From positions 1 through 64,000 of the forward strand of contig CANLWS010000015.1 in the NCBI GenBank assembly GCA_947494925.1: 64,000 nucleotides of DNA, written 5' to 3'. This document shows, piece after piece, positions 8,413 through 17,253 of this stretch. Position 1 is the first letter of the stretch. Each line of letters starts with the position of its first letter. A program made the position numbers and the translations under genes. This DNA comes from an uncultured Alteromonadaceae bacterium (lineage in GTDB: Bacteria; Pseudomonadota; Gammaproteobacteria; Enterobacterales; Alteromonadaceae). The notes below the pieces were generated by a model. It had not been told where the DNA came from. It made no database searches and saw only the letters and a program-made list of their open reading frames with translations.

Positions 8413-10800
8413 TTATATTGGCGAGCCTGGAGGCAATGTCATTGGTTTAAAGCTTCCCTTCCATTCACCCGTTTGCATGAACCAATCCAATTGTTTTGCC
8501 ATCACAACAGAATGCGTATTTCGGCTATTATTTTTAAGCCACTTGTGCAAGTTTATCACTTCAAACAGCACTCCACCCTTAGCGTCAGGCGAAAGTAACT
8601 CACTTTCGAGCGACTGCATAACAGCATTAAGCGTTAAATAAGCTAGTCTAGGTTGCAATTCATGAATATTTTTGGATTTCAGCGGCTTTATATTCTGCGA
8701 AATTATCCTATCCACCACTCCATTTACACCAAGCTGGTCTTTATTAACCAGTTTTTGCATCGCAATTCGATTGAGTCGTTCTGGGCGAAGCATCAACCTC
8801 AATGAAAAAGCGGCAGCAGACTCAGCGGCGCTATGAGAATCAAACACTACTCCCATTCGCCCCTTGAAACTCTCCCGGGTATTTCTCTCACCATAGGCTT
8901 TGGGGGTAATAAGTCTGAGAAGCGGTTTCGGCAAGGTTAAAAATTCGGCAGAGGTTGACGTCATTATTGCATCCAAGGCCTGAGATTGCCTCTCCGCTGA
9001 AACTGGCACGATACCTTTTGGTTCGGCGTAATCCCCTTTGGTTTCGTACTCGTATTCAGTACCACCTAACAATTTTGAAGCTGCTTCAAGTTGATATCGG
9101 TGGAACAAATAAATCGGTACAAGTGCCTCTTGAATTGAAGATAAGCTTGCTCCTTCAGGTATACTATTGAGGCCAAATTTTTGTAGGGCAAATTCCCTAA
9201 TCTGATAAACCCGATTCAGTTCAGCCACAGGATCCTTGCCGTTATCCCATAGGTGTCCACGTTGATTTGCCGAATGCATTGCCCTGGAGTCAGGGTCGGA
9301 TTGGTACAGCAAACCCAGCTCACGAGATTTATTGACAATATCAAGCAACCTGGCTGACTCATCATTAAGCAAAGACAAATCCTGATAACCGTATTCGATG
9401 ACCTGCTTATCCCAAGCGCCAATTCCGGTATCGTAGGCTTCATCCAGGGATATTTTGCCACCTTCCAATTTCACGTAAGGATGAGGGTAATCCATAACGG
9501 ATGCTCGGTTGTTTTCGCTGGCCGCAAAATTGTGTGCAATGCCTAATGTATGTCCCACTTCGTGCGCTGATAATTGACGTATTCTTGCCAAGGCCATATC
9601 TTTTTGTGCTTGAGTGTCGGCATTTTCAACACTAAATGGGCTGGTTAACCCTAACGCTATTAAATAGTCCTGGCGTACTCTCAAAGAACCTAAGGTTACA
9701 TGTCCTTTAATTATTTCGCCGGTTCTTGGGTCAATTACGGAGCTACCATAAGACCATCCCCTTGTCGCCCTGTGTACCCACTGAATGACGTTGTAGCGCA
9801 CATCCATGGGATCTGCATCTTCCGGCAAAACCTTAACCTGAAAAGCATCTTTATATCCAATATGACTAAAGGCCTGATCCCACCACATTGCACCATCATA
9901 GAGTGCACTTTTGATTGGCTCTGGGATCCCCGGATCAAGGTAATAGACTATTGGCTCAATCGCTTCACTCACATCTGCAGCAGGATTGCGTTTGTTTAGT
10001 CGATGCCTTGGGATGAAGCGTTGCGTCATATTTTGCTCAATGGGAACAGAGTAATCTTGGTAGCCGACACTCCAAAATCCTGAGTAGGGATGGAATTGCC
10101 TGGTGTTATATTGGTCATCAGGCAGTTTGATCAAGGAGTGATGTAAATGCACTGAAATACTTTCTGGCGCCGGGGTGACCTGCTCGACGTATTGTCCAGG
10201 TTTAGTACCTGCAAAGGTCACTAGTGCTTCGAGTTCGGTATTGTTGGGAAAAGATTTGGTTCTTGGCATATAAACGCCGCTGCGCTTAGCATCCGCTGAG
10301 TAGCTGCCTTGCCCTCTGTTTTTCAATCGTGCACCAATTTGATGAATATCAGAAAACAAAAACGCCGTATAGTCTACAACTACTGTCGTTTCATCTGAGG
10401 CAACAACCGGCAAGCCCACAATTACCGAATCGGCAAATGCTTCATCAATACTCGCTTGTTCTGCCGTGTTAGGAGATGAAGCTCTAAAAGCAGTGTTCAA
10501 CTGTTTCAGTAATACTTTGTCACCATATCGTTCAAACTGAACCAAACGGGTGTCACCTAGCTGCCCTCTATCGAGCCCAATATCATTTGACCCTACGCCT
10601 TGAGGAAGGCTACTTTGGAATAAAAACTGCTCATTGAAGCGATCTATTTTAAGGTATATTTTGCCTTTATCATTTTGATAATAAAGGGTAAATAATCCCG
10701 TTTTCTCTTCCATTGATTCAGTAAATTCTGAAACTGACTTTTGCTCCGCATAAAGAAACGGAAAATAAAACAGCATACATAACAGGACTAATTTGCGCAC
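8413..10800 (-). CDS. Secreted zinc metalloprotease, DUF5117/DUF4953 type
   Basis: A 795-residue exported protein with a signal peptide ending near FLYA (residues 1-18). The metzincin zinc signature HEVGHTLGIAH is at residues 413-423 (His413, Glu414, His417, His423), followed about 15 residues later by a Met-turn (SVMDYP). This matches the large zinc-dependent proteases with a DUF5117 N-terminal domain and a DUF4953 catalytic domain found in Bacteroidetes and marine gammaproteobacteria. It probably acts in the periplasm or outside the cell on proteins or peptides. It is a single gene, convergent with the TonB receptor, so scavenging of external protein is a reasonable guess. The native substrate is unknown. 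Confidence 0.88.
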   Translation of the reverse strand: MRKLVLLCMLFYFPFLYAEQKSVSEFTESMEEKTGLFTLYYQNDKGKIYLKIDRFNEQFLFQSSLPQGVGSNDIGLDRGQLGDTRLVQFERYGDKVLLKQLNTAFRASSPNTAEQASIDEAFADSVIVGLPVVASDETTVVVDYTAFLFSDIHQIGARLKNRGQGSYSADAKRSGVYMPRTKSFPNNTELEALVTFAGTKPGQYVEQVTPAPESISVHLHHSLIKLPDDQYNTRQFHPYSGFWSVGYQDYSVPIEQNMTQRFIPRHRLNKRNPAADVSEAIEPIVYYLDPGIPEPIKSALYDGAMWWDQAFSHIGYKDAFQVKVLPEDADPMDVRYNVIQWVHRATRGWSYGSSVIDPRTGEIIKGHVTLGSLRVRQDYLIALGLTSPFSVENADTQAQKDMALARIRQLSAHEVGHTLGIAHNFAASENNRASVMDYPHPYVKLEGGKISLDEAYDTGIGAWDKQVIEYGYQDLSLLNDESARLLDIVNKSRELGLLYQSDPDSRAMHSANQRGHLWDNGKDPVAELNRVYQIREFALQKFGLNSIPEGASLSSIQEALVPIYLFHRYQLEAASKLLGGTEYEYETKGDYAEPKGIVPVSAERQSQALDAIMTSTSAEFLTLPKPLLRLITPKAYGERNTRESFKGRMGVVFDSHSAAESAAAFSLRLMLRPERLNRIAMQKLVNKDQLGVNGVVDRIISQNIKPLKSKNIHELQPRLAYLTLNAVMQSLESELLSPDAKGGVLFEVINLHKWLKNNSRNTHSVVMAKQLDWFMQTGEWKGSFKPMTLPPGSPI

Positions 10801-10879
10801 ATTTGTCTCCCAAGATTATTTCGAACATTATTTTAAAATACAGACAGACTTTATCAGGAATTAACCTAAATAGAAGGAC

Positions 10880-11461
10880 TTACAATGCATCCGCTAATTC
10901 TCCGAAATCGGAAAAAACAAAATCGGCACGGCCTGCATAGCTGGGTATTTCTTCAGGTGCATATAAACAGGCTATCATCCCTGCACTAATAGCTGCCTCT
11001 ACGTCATAAAGGTAGTCGCCAACGTAAGCTAGTTGAGATGCAGGTATCTGCCATCGCCGTTGGATCATATTGAGAGTAGTCGGATTAGGTTTAGCCGGGC
11101 CATCTTCACGGGTTAATACATACTCTATCGGCACCTGATTGTTTTTAAGCTTAATGTTTGTCGCCTGACGACAATTTCGCGTAACAATAGCCATCGGAAA
11201 GTTTGCTTGCTTCAATGTCTTCACGAAAGGCTCGGCGCCGTCTATCCATATGGCTGTGCGGGCGTCAGATATTTCATGGTCCTTGACTATTTGATGTGCT
11301 TTCTCGCGACTTTCCTGCCCAAGGGTATCAATGTGGTACAGGATATCCGTTCCCTGAGGACAACCTACCTGCCCCCTCAACCAATAAAAATCGAGATTCG
11401 ATTGCACCAGCGTCCCGTCCAAATCGAATATTATTCCCTTTAGCGCTTTTAATTTTTCCAT
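10880..11461 (-). CDS. HAD-IA family hydrolase (phosphoglycolate phosphatase-like)
   Basis: A 193-residue cytosolic HAD phosphatase. Motif I is FDLDGTLVQS (nucleophile Asp15, acid/base Asp17), motif II is IVTRNC, motif III Lys is in GPAKPNP and motif IV is YVGDYLYDVEAA with two aspartates. A small helical cap lies between motifs I and II, as in subfamily IA. It resembles Gph/YjjG-type enzymes that act on small sugar or nucleotide phosphates. It is read away from the T6SS-associated LysM gene with a 218-base shared upstream region, so it marks the left edge of the island rather than being part of it. Confidence 0.88.
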   Translation of the reverse strand: MEKLKALKGIIFDLDGTLVQSNLDFYWLRGQVGCPQGTDILYHIDTLGQESREKAHQIVKDHEISDARTAIWIDGAEPFVKTLKQANFPMAIVTRNCRQATNIKLKNNQVPIEYVLTREDGPAKPNPTTLNMIQRRWQIPASQLAYVGDYLYDVEAAISAGMIACLYAPEEIPSYAGRADFVFSDFGELADAL

Positions 11462-11546
11462 ATCTAATTCAAAACTTTAAGGTATGATACCGGTTCTACG
11501 CTGTAGATTAATAAATGGATGTGCCGATTGACAGTTTGTCTTTAAA

Positions 11547-11569
11547 ATATCGCAAAATATTTGCGATAT
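11547..11569. promoter_or_regulatory. Candidate operator: 10-bp inverted repeat with 3-nt spacer
   Basis: ATATCGCAAA and its perfect complement TTTGCGATAT flank the trinucleotide ATA. It lies in the shared upstream region of the HAD gene and the LysM/TPR lipoprotein gene, centred about 50 bases upstream of the -10 element proposed for the latter. The symmetry suggests a dimeric regulator site; the protein that binds is unknown. Confidence 0.5.
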
Positions 11570-11605
11570 AAGCGTGAGTCAATCGTCTGGTTTCTCATAA
11601 ATCTA

Positions 11606-11614
11606 TGCTATATT
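11606..11614 (+). promoter_or_regulatory. Candidate extended -10 promoter of the LysM/TPR lipoprotein gene
   Basis: TGCTATATT is an extended -10 element, and no good -35 is seen, which is typical for this class. The start codon is 66 bases further on, with AGGTGA as ribosome binding site. Confidence 0.4.
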
Positions 11615-11679
11615 CTTAGATCAGAAAAAGTGTCTGAAGACTTATAGTCTTCTAAAAATGTATGTAACAGGTGATGTAA

Positions 11680-12864
11680 ATGATCAATATCAGGGACTCT
11701 AAAGTGAAATATTGTATTGTTATAGCAGCAGTGTTTTCGCTTTCCGGTTGTAAACTTACGGAAAACTTTACGTCGTCTGAAAAGCCGGAAACAAATGGAG
11801 AGCAGGCTGAAGTACGTAAGGTGCCAAAAGAACTTTCAACCAAACAACGTTTTGTAAAAGCAATTGAACACCTGGAGTTTGGGCGAGAGCAAGAAGCCAT
11901 AGTTCAGTTGCAAGCCTATCTGACTAAAGTTCCGAAAAGCAGAAATGCTAAAGAGCTGATGGCTCAGATAAAAACAGATTCTGCAGATTACTTCCCGAAT
12001 GAATCCTTCTCTGTCAATTTAGAATCAGGTGAGAGTTTATCTACTTTATCCAGAAAATACCTGGGTTCTGCCCTGAAGTTTTATGCATTGGCAAAGTACA
12101 ACGATATTAAAAATCCTAGTCGCGTGAATGTAGGCCAGGAAATTAAAATTCCGTTAACTGATAAAGCCGTCGCGGTTAGAACAGCTGAGCAAAATCCACA
12201 GCCACAGGAAGTGGTGGTTGAGCAGGAAGCAATGGAAGAGAAAAAGGTAGAAAGCTCAACTGTTGCCGATAGTGCAGTATCAGAAATGATGACACAGGAA
12301 ATTGCGGAAGAAATTGATTCGCTACCTAGTGAAGAAATGGTTGCACAAGAGACTCAGGAAGTCGTGACTGCAGACAGTTTGATAAATGAAATTGTCACGG
12401 CTATTGAACAAAATGACTATCAAACAGCTGCGCAGAAAGTCAGGCAACTTGAGGGTTTTGGTGCATTAACCAGTGAGACCCGTAGCCTGGCAATTACGGC
12501 GCTGACAGGTTATGCAAAGGAATTAGCGGAAACGGACACTAAACAAGCTTCTGCCAGGTACTCAGAAGCTGGTGATATGAATCTTATGAACGGTGAGTCA
12601 ATGGCAGCGCTAAGTAACTTTAAAATTGCCGCTGATCTTGACCCAGAGAATGCAATCGCAATTGAAAATCGTGACGTGTTGCAAAAAGATATGGCTGACA
12701 AATTTCACCGTGAAGCATCCTCGGCCTTTCGTCGGCAGGACCTTGATGTCGCCATTAAAAACTGGAACAAAGTACTCGAAATTGATCCACAACATTCCAG
12801 CGCCAGAGTATATCTTGAACAGGCTAAAGAATTGAAAACGAGACTTGAAAACTTAAACAACTAA
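11680..12864 (+). CDS. LysM and TPR lipoprotein at the edge of the T6SS island
   Basis: A 394-residue lipoprotein. The lipobox SLSGC places the lipidated cysteine at residue 24. A LysM peptidoglycan-binding domain lies at about 105-162 (ESGESLSTLSRKYLG through NVGQEIKIP), then an acidic Glu/Gln-rich linker (165-235), and TPR-like helices fill the C-terminus (about 240-390, ending in AIKNWNKVLEIDPQHSSARVYLEQA). The start has AGGTGA 6 bases upstream. It probably sits in the periplasm on a membrane, holding peptidoglycan through LysM and another protein through TPR. The convergent neighbouring operon encodes another TPR lipoprotein, a LysM deacetylase and the PpkA kinase, so a role in T6SS sensing or anchoring is inferred. 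Confidence 0.82.
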   Translation: MINIRDSKVKYCIVIAAVFSLSGCKLTENFTSSEKPETNGEQAEVRKVPKELSTKQRFVKAIEHLEFGREQEAIVQLQAYLTKVPKSRNAKELMAQIKTDSADYFPNESFSVNLESGESLSTLSRKYLGSALKFYALAKYNDIKNPSRVNVGQEIKIPLTDKAVAVRTAEQNPQPQEVVVEQEAMEEKKVESSTVADSAVSEMMTQEIAEEIDSLPSEEMVAQETQEVVTADSLINEIVTAIEQNDYQTAAQKVRQLEGFGALTSETRSLAITALTGYAKELAETDTKQASARYSEAGDMNLMNGESMAALSNFKIAADLDPENAIAIENRDVLQKDMADKFHREASSAFRRQDLDVAIKNWNKVLEIDPQHSSARVYLEQAKELKTRLENLNN

Positions 12865-12904
12865 ATCTTGTACCAAACAGTATTGTTCTTTTAAGTCTCT
12901 CATT

Positions 12905-12934
12905 AAACGGCTACCTTAGTAGCCGTTTTTTTTT
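12905..12934 (+). terminator. Rho-independent terminator after the LysM/TPR lipoprotein gene
   Basis: ACGGCTAC and its complement GTAGCCGT form a stem with a CTTA loop, followed by nine T in a row. It lies 40 bases after the stop codon. Confidence 0.85.
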
Positions 12935-13054
12935 GGAAAATGGCTGGCGCAGATTATACTTGTTTCTGATGATTCAAGAGCAATAGCCATGCATGAAGCC
13001 CTCGCTAAGACATAGTTTGTCCATTGATATTGCTCATGACTCCAAAAGTATTGT

Positions 13055-13975
13055 TTAACTCGCCTGTTTTATCTTTTGCAGATTTTTTTGGATTTTGGTT
13101 GCGCGGGTAAGTTGTTGCTTAGCTTTAAAATTGGAAGGATTAACTTCAACGCTCTTTTTCAGCAAGTCTACGGCTTTATCGATATTGGATTTAAATGCTT
13201 TCATCCCACGTAAATAAAAGTCGTTAGAAACCTGCTCTTTTAATTCATTAATTTTCCCATCCAGAGAGTCTGAGTTAATATCATTCACCGACTGAGCTTG
13301 TTCGTAATAATTGATAGCGTCTTCTTTGCGTCCCCCCTTTAAATGATTATTCGCTATTCCAACCAAGGCATTGTACTTGATCTGGTAAGCAGGCTGATAA
13401 TCCGGGAAGTCCAAAAGAAATTTATCTGTCAGCTTAATCAGCGACACATACTTTTCTGATTGCAGCAATTCCTTCACTTCTTGTTTAAACCGAGCCAATC
13501 CAATTTCTTTTTGGGCCTTCTCTTGGTTTTCTTCAAAAAGCTGATGAATTTTTTCCGTTTTCTTAGTAGCGGCCAATTCAACTTTATTCCATTCTTCTTT
13601 TTGCAAAGCTCGACGGGCTTCAAGGTTTTGTGGTTGCAAGGACAAAATTTTGAGATAAGTATTTTTATCCTTGTCAGAAACGATATCACTCTGCTGATTA
13701 CTTAACCGCGAGCGGAGCTGCTGTACCCGATTGTCGATTCGCAGCTTCAGTTGTTGCATCTGCTGGGTAACATATTCATTGCCCGGGTACATCCGATGCA
13801 CGATTTTCCATTGAACCATGGCATCTGCAAGGCGCTTTTGATTTTCCAGATGTTTAGCCAACATTACTCTTTCATCGAGAAACGCGTCCGGCTTAGACAT
13901 AGTGAGCTCACATCCTGCCATAACCAGGACAAGAAACAGAAAAATTGGGCCGTTACAGACGGCGCGTAAACTCAT
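13055..13975 (-). CDS. TPR-containing lipoprotein coupled to the T6SS kinase operon
   Basis: A 306-residue lipoprotein. The signal peptide ends in a VMAGC lipobox (Cys22). The rest is charged and helical with repeated TPR-like pairs (LADAMVQWKIVHRMYPGNEY near 50, AINYYEQAQSVN near 220, DLLKKSVEVNPSNFKAKQQL near 270). Its ATG overlaps the TGA of the deacetylase gene by four bases (ATGA), and that gene is coupled to ppkA in the same way, so all three are made together. The role is probably a periplasmic scaffold. Unlike the opposite-strand LysM/TPR lipoprotein it has no LysM domain. Confidence 0.8.
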   Translation of the reverse strand: MSLRAVCNGPIFLFLVLVMAGCELTMSKPDAFLDERVMLAKHLENQKRLADAMVQWKIVHRMYPGNEYVTQQMQQLKLRIDNRVQQLRSRLSNQQSDIVSDKDKNTYLKILSLQPQNLEARRALQKEEWNKVELAATKKTEKIHQLFEENQEKAQKEIGLARFKQEVKELLQSEKYVSLIKLTDKFLLDFPDYQPAYQIKYNALVGIANNHLKGGRKEDAINYYEQAQSVNDINSDSLDGKINELKEQVSNDFYLRGMKAFKSNIDKAVDLLKKSVEVNPSNFKAKQQLTRATKIQKNLQKIKQAS

Positions 13976-14952
13976 CTCAAGTCCATAGATTTGAACACGT
14001 CCAAATGTTTTTCAAAGGTTTTCATTGAGGTTTTTCCATAGACCATGGTTCGACGCACGAGATAGGGATAAGCGAAGGTAGCATTTCCCCCTTTTTTAAC
14101 TGTGACAGCGAGGTCATAATCCCGTTGTTCAAGTAGATCAATCAACTGCTTGCTACTGTTACCATACGGATAAGCAAACAAGCTAGCCCGACGCCCTATT
14201 CTCCGTTTCAGTATTTTATCTGTATCCACGACCTCAGTTTCAAGTCTGGCCAGGTAATCCTGTTCATATTCGCCACCAGGTCTCAAGGCGAGGCTTTCGT
14301 GAGTTTTAGAATGAGATTGGATATCAACCAAGGGGTCTTGGTCGAGAATTTTGACCTGATCCCAGTTTAGTGATACTCCGGCATTAATAAACGCAGGGTA
14401 AACAAACATGGTTGAATGAAAACCATATTTTTTTAAAATCGGATAAGCAACGTCATAATAGCTCTCATACCCGTCATCAATTGTAATGACCACCGATTTC
14501 TTAGGTAAGGTCTTTTTTCCTTCCAGAAAGGGCCGAATATCCGACAACGGCACAACGTTATATCCTTCGTTATGCAAAAAAGCCATCTGTCGTTCAAATT
14601 CGTTTTTAGATACCACCATTCCACCAGATTTTTTATCGCTCATGTGGAATTGGTGATAACACAAAATTGGAACGCGTTGATAACCGTCACTAAACACAGC
14701 TGAGGGGTTAAAGTTTGCAAACGGGATAACCAGATTTGTGCCGGCATTCACTTGAATTCCCGGGTTGTACCGCTGCAATACTTCTGCGTAATTTGCTTTC
14801 CCTAAATACGTCTCAGCCAGAGAACTATAAGTATCTTCCGGACCTGCCTGCACCACCATAAACTGTTCATTTTTTTCAATCACTGATTGCTGGTGCGTGG
14901 CGCAGCCAGACAGCAACAAAAATGTGATGGAAAGTGCGACTAAAGATTTCAC
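13972..14952 (-). CDS. LysM-polysaccharide deacetylase lipoprotein
   Basis: A 326-residue lipoprotein starting at a GTG that overlaps the ppkA stop (GTGA). The lipobox LLSGC gives Cys17. A LysM domain (about 31-79) is followed by a NodB-type deacetylase domain (about 93-326). The metal-binding motifs are intact: TIDDGY at 157-162, HSKTH at 214-218, and FAYPYGN at 259-265. Such enzymes remove acetyl groups from peptidoglycan or other N-acetyl polysaccharides. With LysM beside it the substrate is probably the cell's own peptidoglycan in the periplasm, which could be modified where the secretion apparatus crosses the wall. Coupling to ppkA suggests a link with T6SS control; that link is inference. 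Confidence 0.88.
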   Translation of the reverse strand: MKSLVALSITFLLLSGCATHQQSVIEKNEQFMVVQAGPEDTYSSLAETYLGKANYAEVLQRYNPGIQVNAGTNLVIPFANFNPSAVFSDGYQRVPILCYHQFHMSDKKSGGMVVSKNEFERQMAFLHNEGYNVVPLSDIRPFLEGKKTLPKKSVVITIDDGYESYYDVAYPILKKYGFHSTMFVYPAFINAGVSLNWDQVKILDQDPLVDIQSHSKTHESLALRPGGEYEQDYLARLETEVVDTDKILKRRIGRRASLFAYPYGNSSKQLIDLLEQRDYDLAVTVKKGGNATFAYPYLVRRTMVYGKTSMKTFEKHLDVFKSMDLR

Positions 14953-16949
14953 GACTTTGACGTCTTCTCTTTGTCGCTGATAGCGATCATGGTGGCATCA
15001 TGGTCAGGCACTTCGATACTTTCTTCATCAGGCTTTTCCACAAAACTACTGGCAACTATTGTCTGGTCTATCGCTTCAACATCTTGAACAGCTGGTTTTT
15101 TAGTCGTTTTTCGAGCCCGTTTTGGTGTCTTTTTGGGTTCAGCTTGTACTTCAGGTTCTTCCTTGTTCTCTGTTGGCGCCGCTTCTTCGTCTTTAAGCTC
15201 AACCCCTTTATCAGCCTCATCTGCTTTTTCTGGTTCAGAAGGCTGACTTTCATCTTTTTCGACCTCCTCCACCACTGGAATATCAACAGCTGGCGCTTCT
15301 ACCGTAGTATCAAAATCATGAGTTGACTGTTCAAGTTCATCAGCCGCTGCATGCTCAGGAGACAAATCCGCTTGAATTTTCGCTGCCATATTGTTGAAAC
15401 TAATAAACACTTCACCAATCTCATCATTTCGCGTTTGAGAGATACGTGTATCGTGATTTCCGTCCTTAAATGCATCCAACGACTTGCTCAAGGTTTTTAA
15501 CGGCTTAGCCAACATAGCCCCAAAGATAAACAACATTAATACTACGGAAGAAATGGTGACGACTGCCAATGCGAACATTAGCCACCCCGTCACGCTTTTG
15601 ACCTGATTAAGTCCATTCTGAGAGAGGCCCAGAATGATCTGTCCGACCTCAGTATTCTGAAACAAAACAGGAGCTTGAATATTGAACACATGCTCACCAT
15701 TTTCGATTTCAAGAGTAGTTGTTTTTACGTTATCTTTCTCAAGCACTAATTCTTCAGCTTCCCTGGCAGCATATTTTTGTCCAACGAGTTGTGTATCACT
15801 GGCTCCGCGCACAATGCCAACTCTGTCTGTTACCACCAGATATCTGAATGTTTCATGACTGGCAGCTTCACTGATAAAAGTTTCTAAGGTAATCCAGTCT
15901 TCACTTAGAAGCGGTACTGCTGTTTCCATCGCAATAAATTTGGCAAAAGATGTCCCGGAATCCACAACTTGCGCGGTCATGGCCCTTGATTGAAGGGTGA
16001 ACACGACTGTCATACTGATAAGTAAAACCGCGGTTACTATAGACCCCATGTAGATCGCCCAGCGGATCTTTAGCGGAACATATTTATGTTTGCTCTGCTC
16101 TTCACGTTGCTCTCTTGCCGCTGCCAGCTCTTTACCCAACGCCTTGGCTAATTCATCCCCTGTCTGAAAGCGCCTTTCTGGCTTTTTATGCAAAAGTTTT
16201 TGGATAATTTGGCGCAGACCTGCTGGAACTTCAGGACACAGAGTACCTATAGGTGTAGGTTGCTTCTGTGTGATTTGTGTCATCAAGGTACCAATGTTTT
16301 CACCATCAAAGGCTTTCTTACCGGTCAACATTTCATACATGATCACGCCAACCGCAAACAAATCAGAGCGACCGTCAGCACTGCTACCTAGCGCTTGCTC
16401 AGGAGACATGTATCTGGGTGTCCCCAGCACAGATCCCACCTGAGTTTTCTGCATTTCGCTTTGTTGGTCCATCCTTGCTATACCGAAATCAGCAACTTTG
16501 ATGGATTCGCCGTCTGGCAGCACAATGATATTGTCTGGTTTGATATCGCGATGAACAATACCCGCGTTGTGTGCGTAGTGGAGCGCTTTGGCAAGCTGCA
16601 AGGCAATCACCAATACATCTGAAATAGGAAGTTTGGTGCGTTCCTTTAGCACTTCAGCAAGATCTTTACCCTCAAGCAGCTCCATCATGATATACGGAGA
16701 GCTGTCGATTTTACCTACATCAAAAACAGTCACAATGTTTGAGTGGGATAAAGCGCCAGCCGCTTTTGCCTCACGAAGAAAACGGGACAGGTACTCCTCG
16801 TCCACACAAAAGTCACTTTTTAGAACTTTAAAAGCGACGGAGCGGTTAATGTCAGGATCATATGCCCGATAAACCTTGGCCATCGCTCCTTCGCCAATTT
16901 TTTCCTGTATTTCATAGCGACCGATGGTCTGATTCAAAATATCCGTCAC
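14949..16949 (-). CDS. ppkA: Membrane Ser/Thr protein kinase with periplasmic sensor and HAMP domain (PpkA)
   Basis: A 666-residue Hanks-type kinase. The N-terminal kinase domain (about 10-275) has the glycine loop GEGAMAKV (19-26), Lys41, HRDIKPDN (133-140) and DFG (154-156), so it should be active. A membrane segment at about 297-319, a periplasmic domain of about 135 residues and a second membrane segment (456-480) follow, then a HAMP domain (480-530) and a Glu/Lys/Pro-rich tail of about 135 residues in the cytosol. The tail holds threonines in D-x-T motifs (DQTIV, Thr630; DATMI, Thr653), which resemble the DRTVI motif at the start of TssL in this island. With pppA divergent and an FHA gene in the island, it is the kinase of a T6SS threonine-phosphorylation pathway. 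The HAMP domain lies after the kinase rather than before it. Confidence 0.92.
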   Translation of the reverse strand: MTDILNQTIGRYEIQEKIGEGAMAKVYRAYDPDINRSVAFKVLKSDFCVDEEYLSRFLREAKAAGALSHSNIVTVFDVGKIDSSPYIMMELLEGKDLAEVLKERTKLPISDVLVIALQLAKALHYAHNAGIVHRDIKPDNIIVLPDGESIKVADFGIARMDQQSEMQKTQVGSVLGTPRYMSPEQALGSSADGRSDLFAVGVIMYEMLTGKKAFDGENIGTLMTQITQKQPTPIGTLCPEVPAGLRQIIQKLLHKKPERRFQTGDELAKALGKELAAAREQREEQSKHKYVPLKIRWAIYMGSIVTAVLLISMTVVFTLQSRAMTAQVVDSGTSFAKFIAMETAVPLLSEDWITLETFISEAASHETFRYLVVTDRVGIVRGASDTQLVGQKYAAREAEELVLEKDNVKTTTLEIENGEHVFNIQAPVLFQNTEVGQIILGLSQNGLNQVKSVTGWLMFALAVVTISSVVLMLFIFGAMLAKPLKTLSKSLDAFKDGNHDTRISQTRNDEIGEVFISFNNMAAKIQADLSPEHAAADELEQSTHDFDTTVEAPAVDIPVVEEVEKDESQPSEPEKADEADKGVELKDEEAAPTENKEEPEVQAEPKKTPKRARKTTKKPAVQDVEAIDQTIVASSFVEKPDEESIEVPDHDATMIAISDKEKTSKS

Positions 16950-17253
16950 CGAATACTCCTTCCTATTTCAAGTGATATGGCGATATCAGATTTGGACAAT
17001 ATGCTGTATACAGCAATGATTACCAAAAAATGATTTAAAAAACTCCAATGTTGCGGGAGTCATTAAGTAGTCTGTCTACAATAATACTTTTTAGCAAAAA
17101 AACAATTATACTGAGTAAAATACAAATCTAATTTAAATTTAGTCTGTCCATTCGAATAAACTATCGCAATTTACCCAGTTCTGGCTAGAATAAACAGACA
17201 AACGCAAAAAAGTCCTTTCCTTATTAAAAAGGCAGTAAAGGTGGTGTGGATTT
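16950..17253. other. Divergent ppkA-pppA control region
   Basis: About 300 bases of very AT-rich DNA between the divergent kinase and phosphatase genes, which must hold both promoters. A short inverted repeat (TGATAT, GGCG, ATATCA) is at 16973-16988, inside the probable ppkA leader. A TAGAAT -10-like hexamer occurs near 17188 before pppA without a good -35. No gene is seen. Confidence 0.45.
16973..16988. promoter_or_regulatory. Small inverted repeat upstream of ppkA
   Basis: TGATAT and its complement ATATCA flank GGCG, 24 bases before the ppkA start. The minus-strand reading contains ATATCGC, also present in the larger inverted repeat at 11547-11569, so one regulator might touch both, though the match is short. 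Confidence 0.3.
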
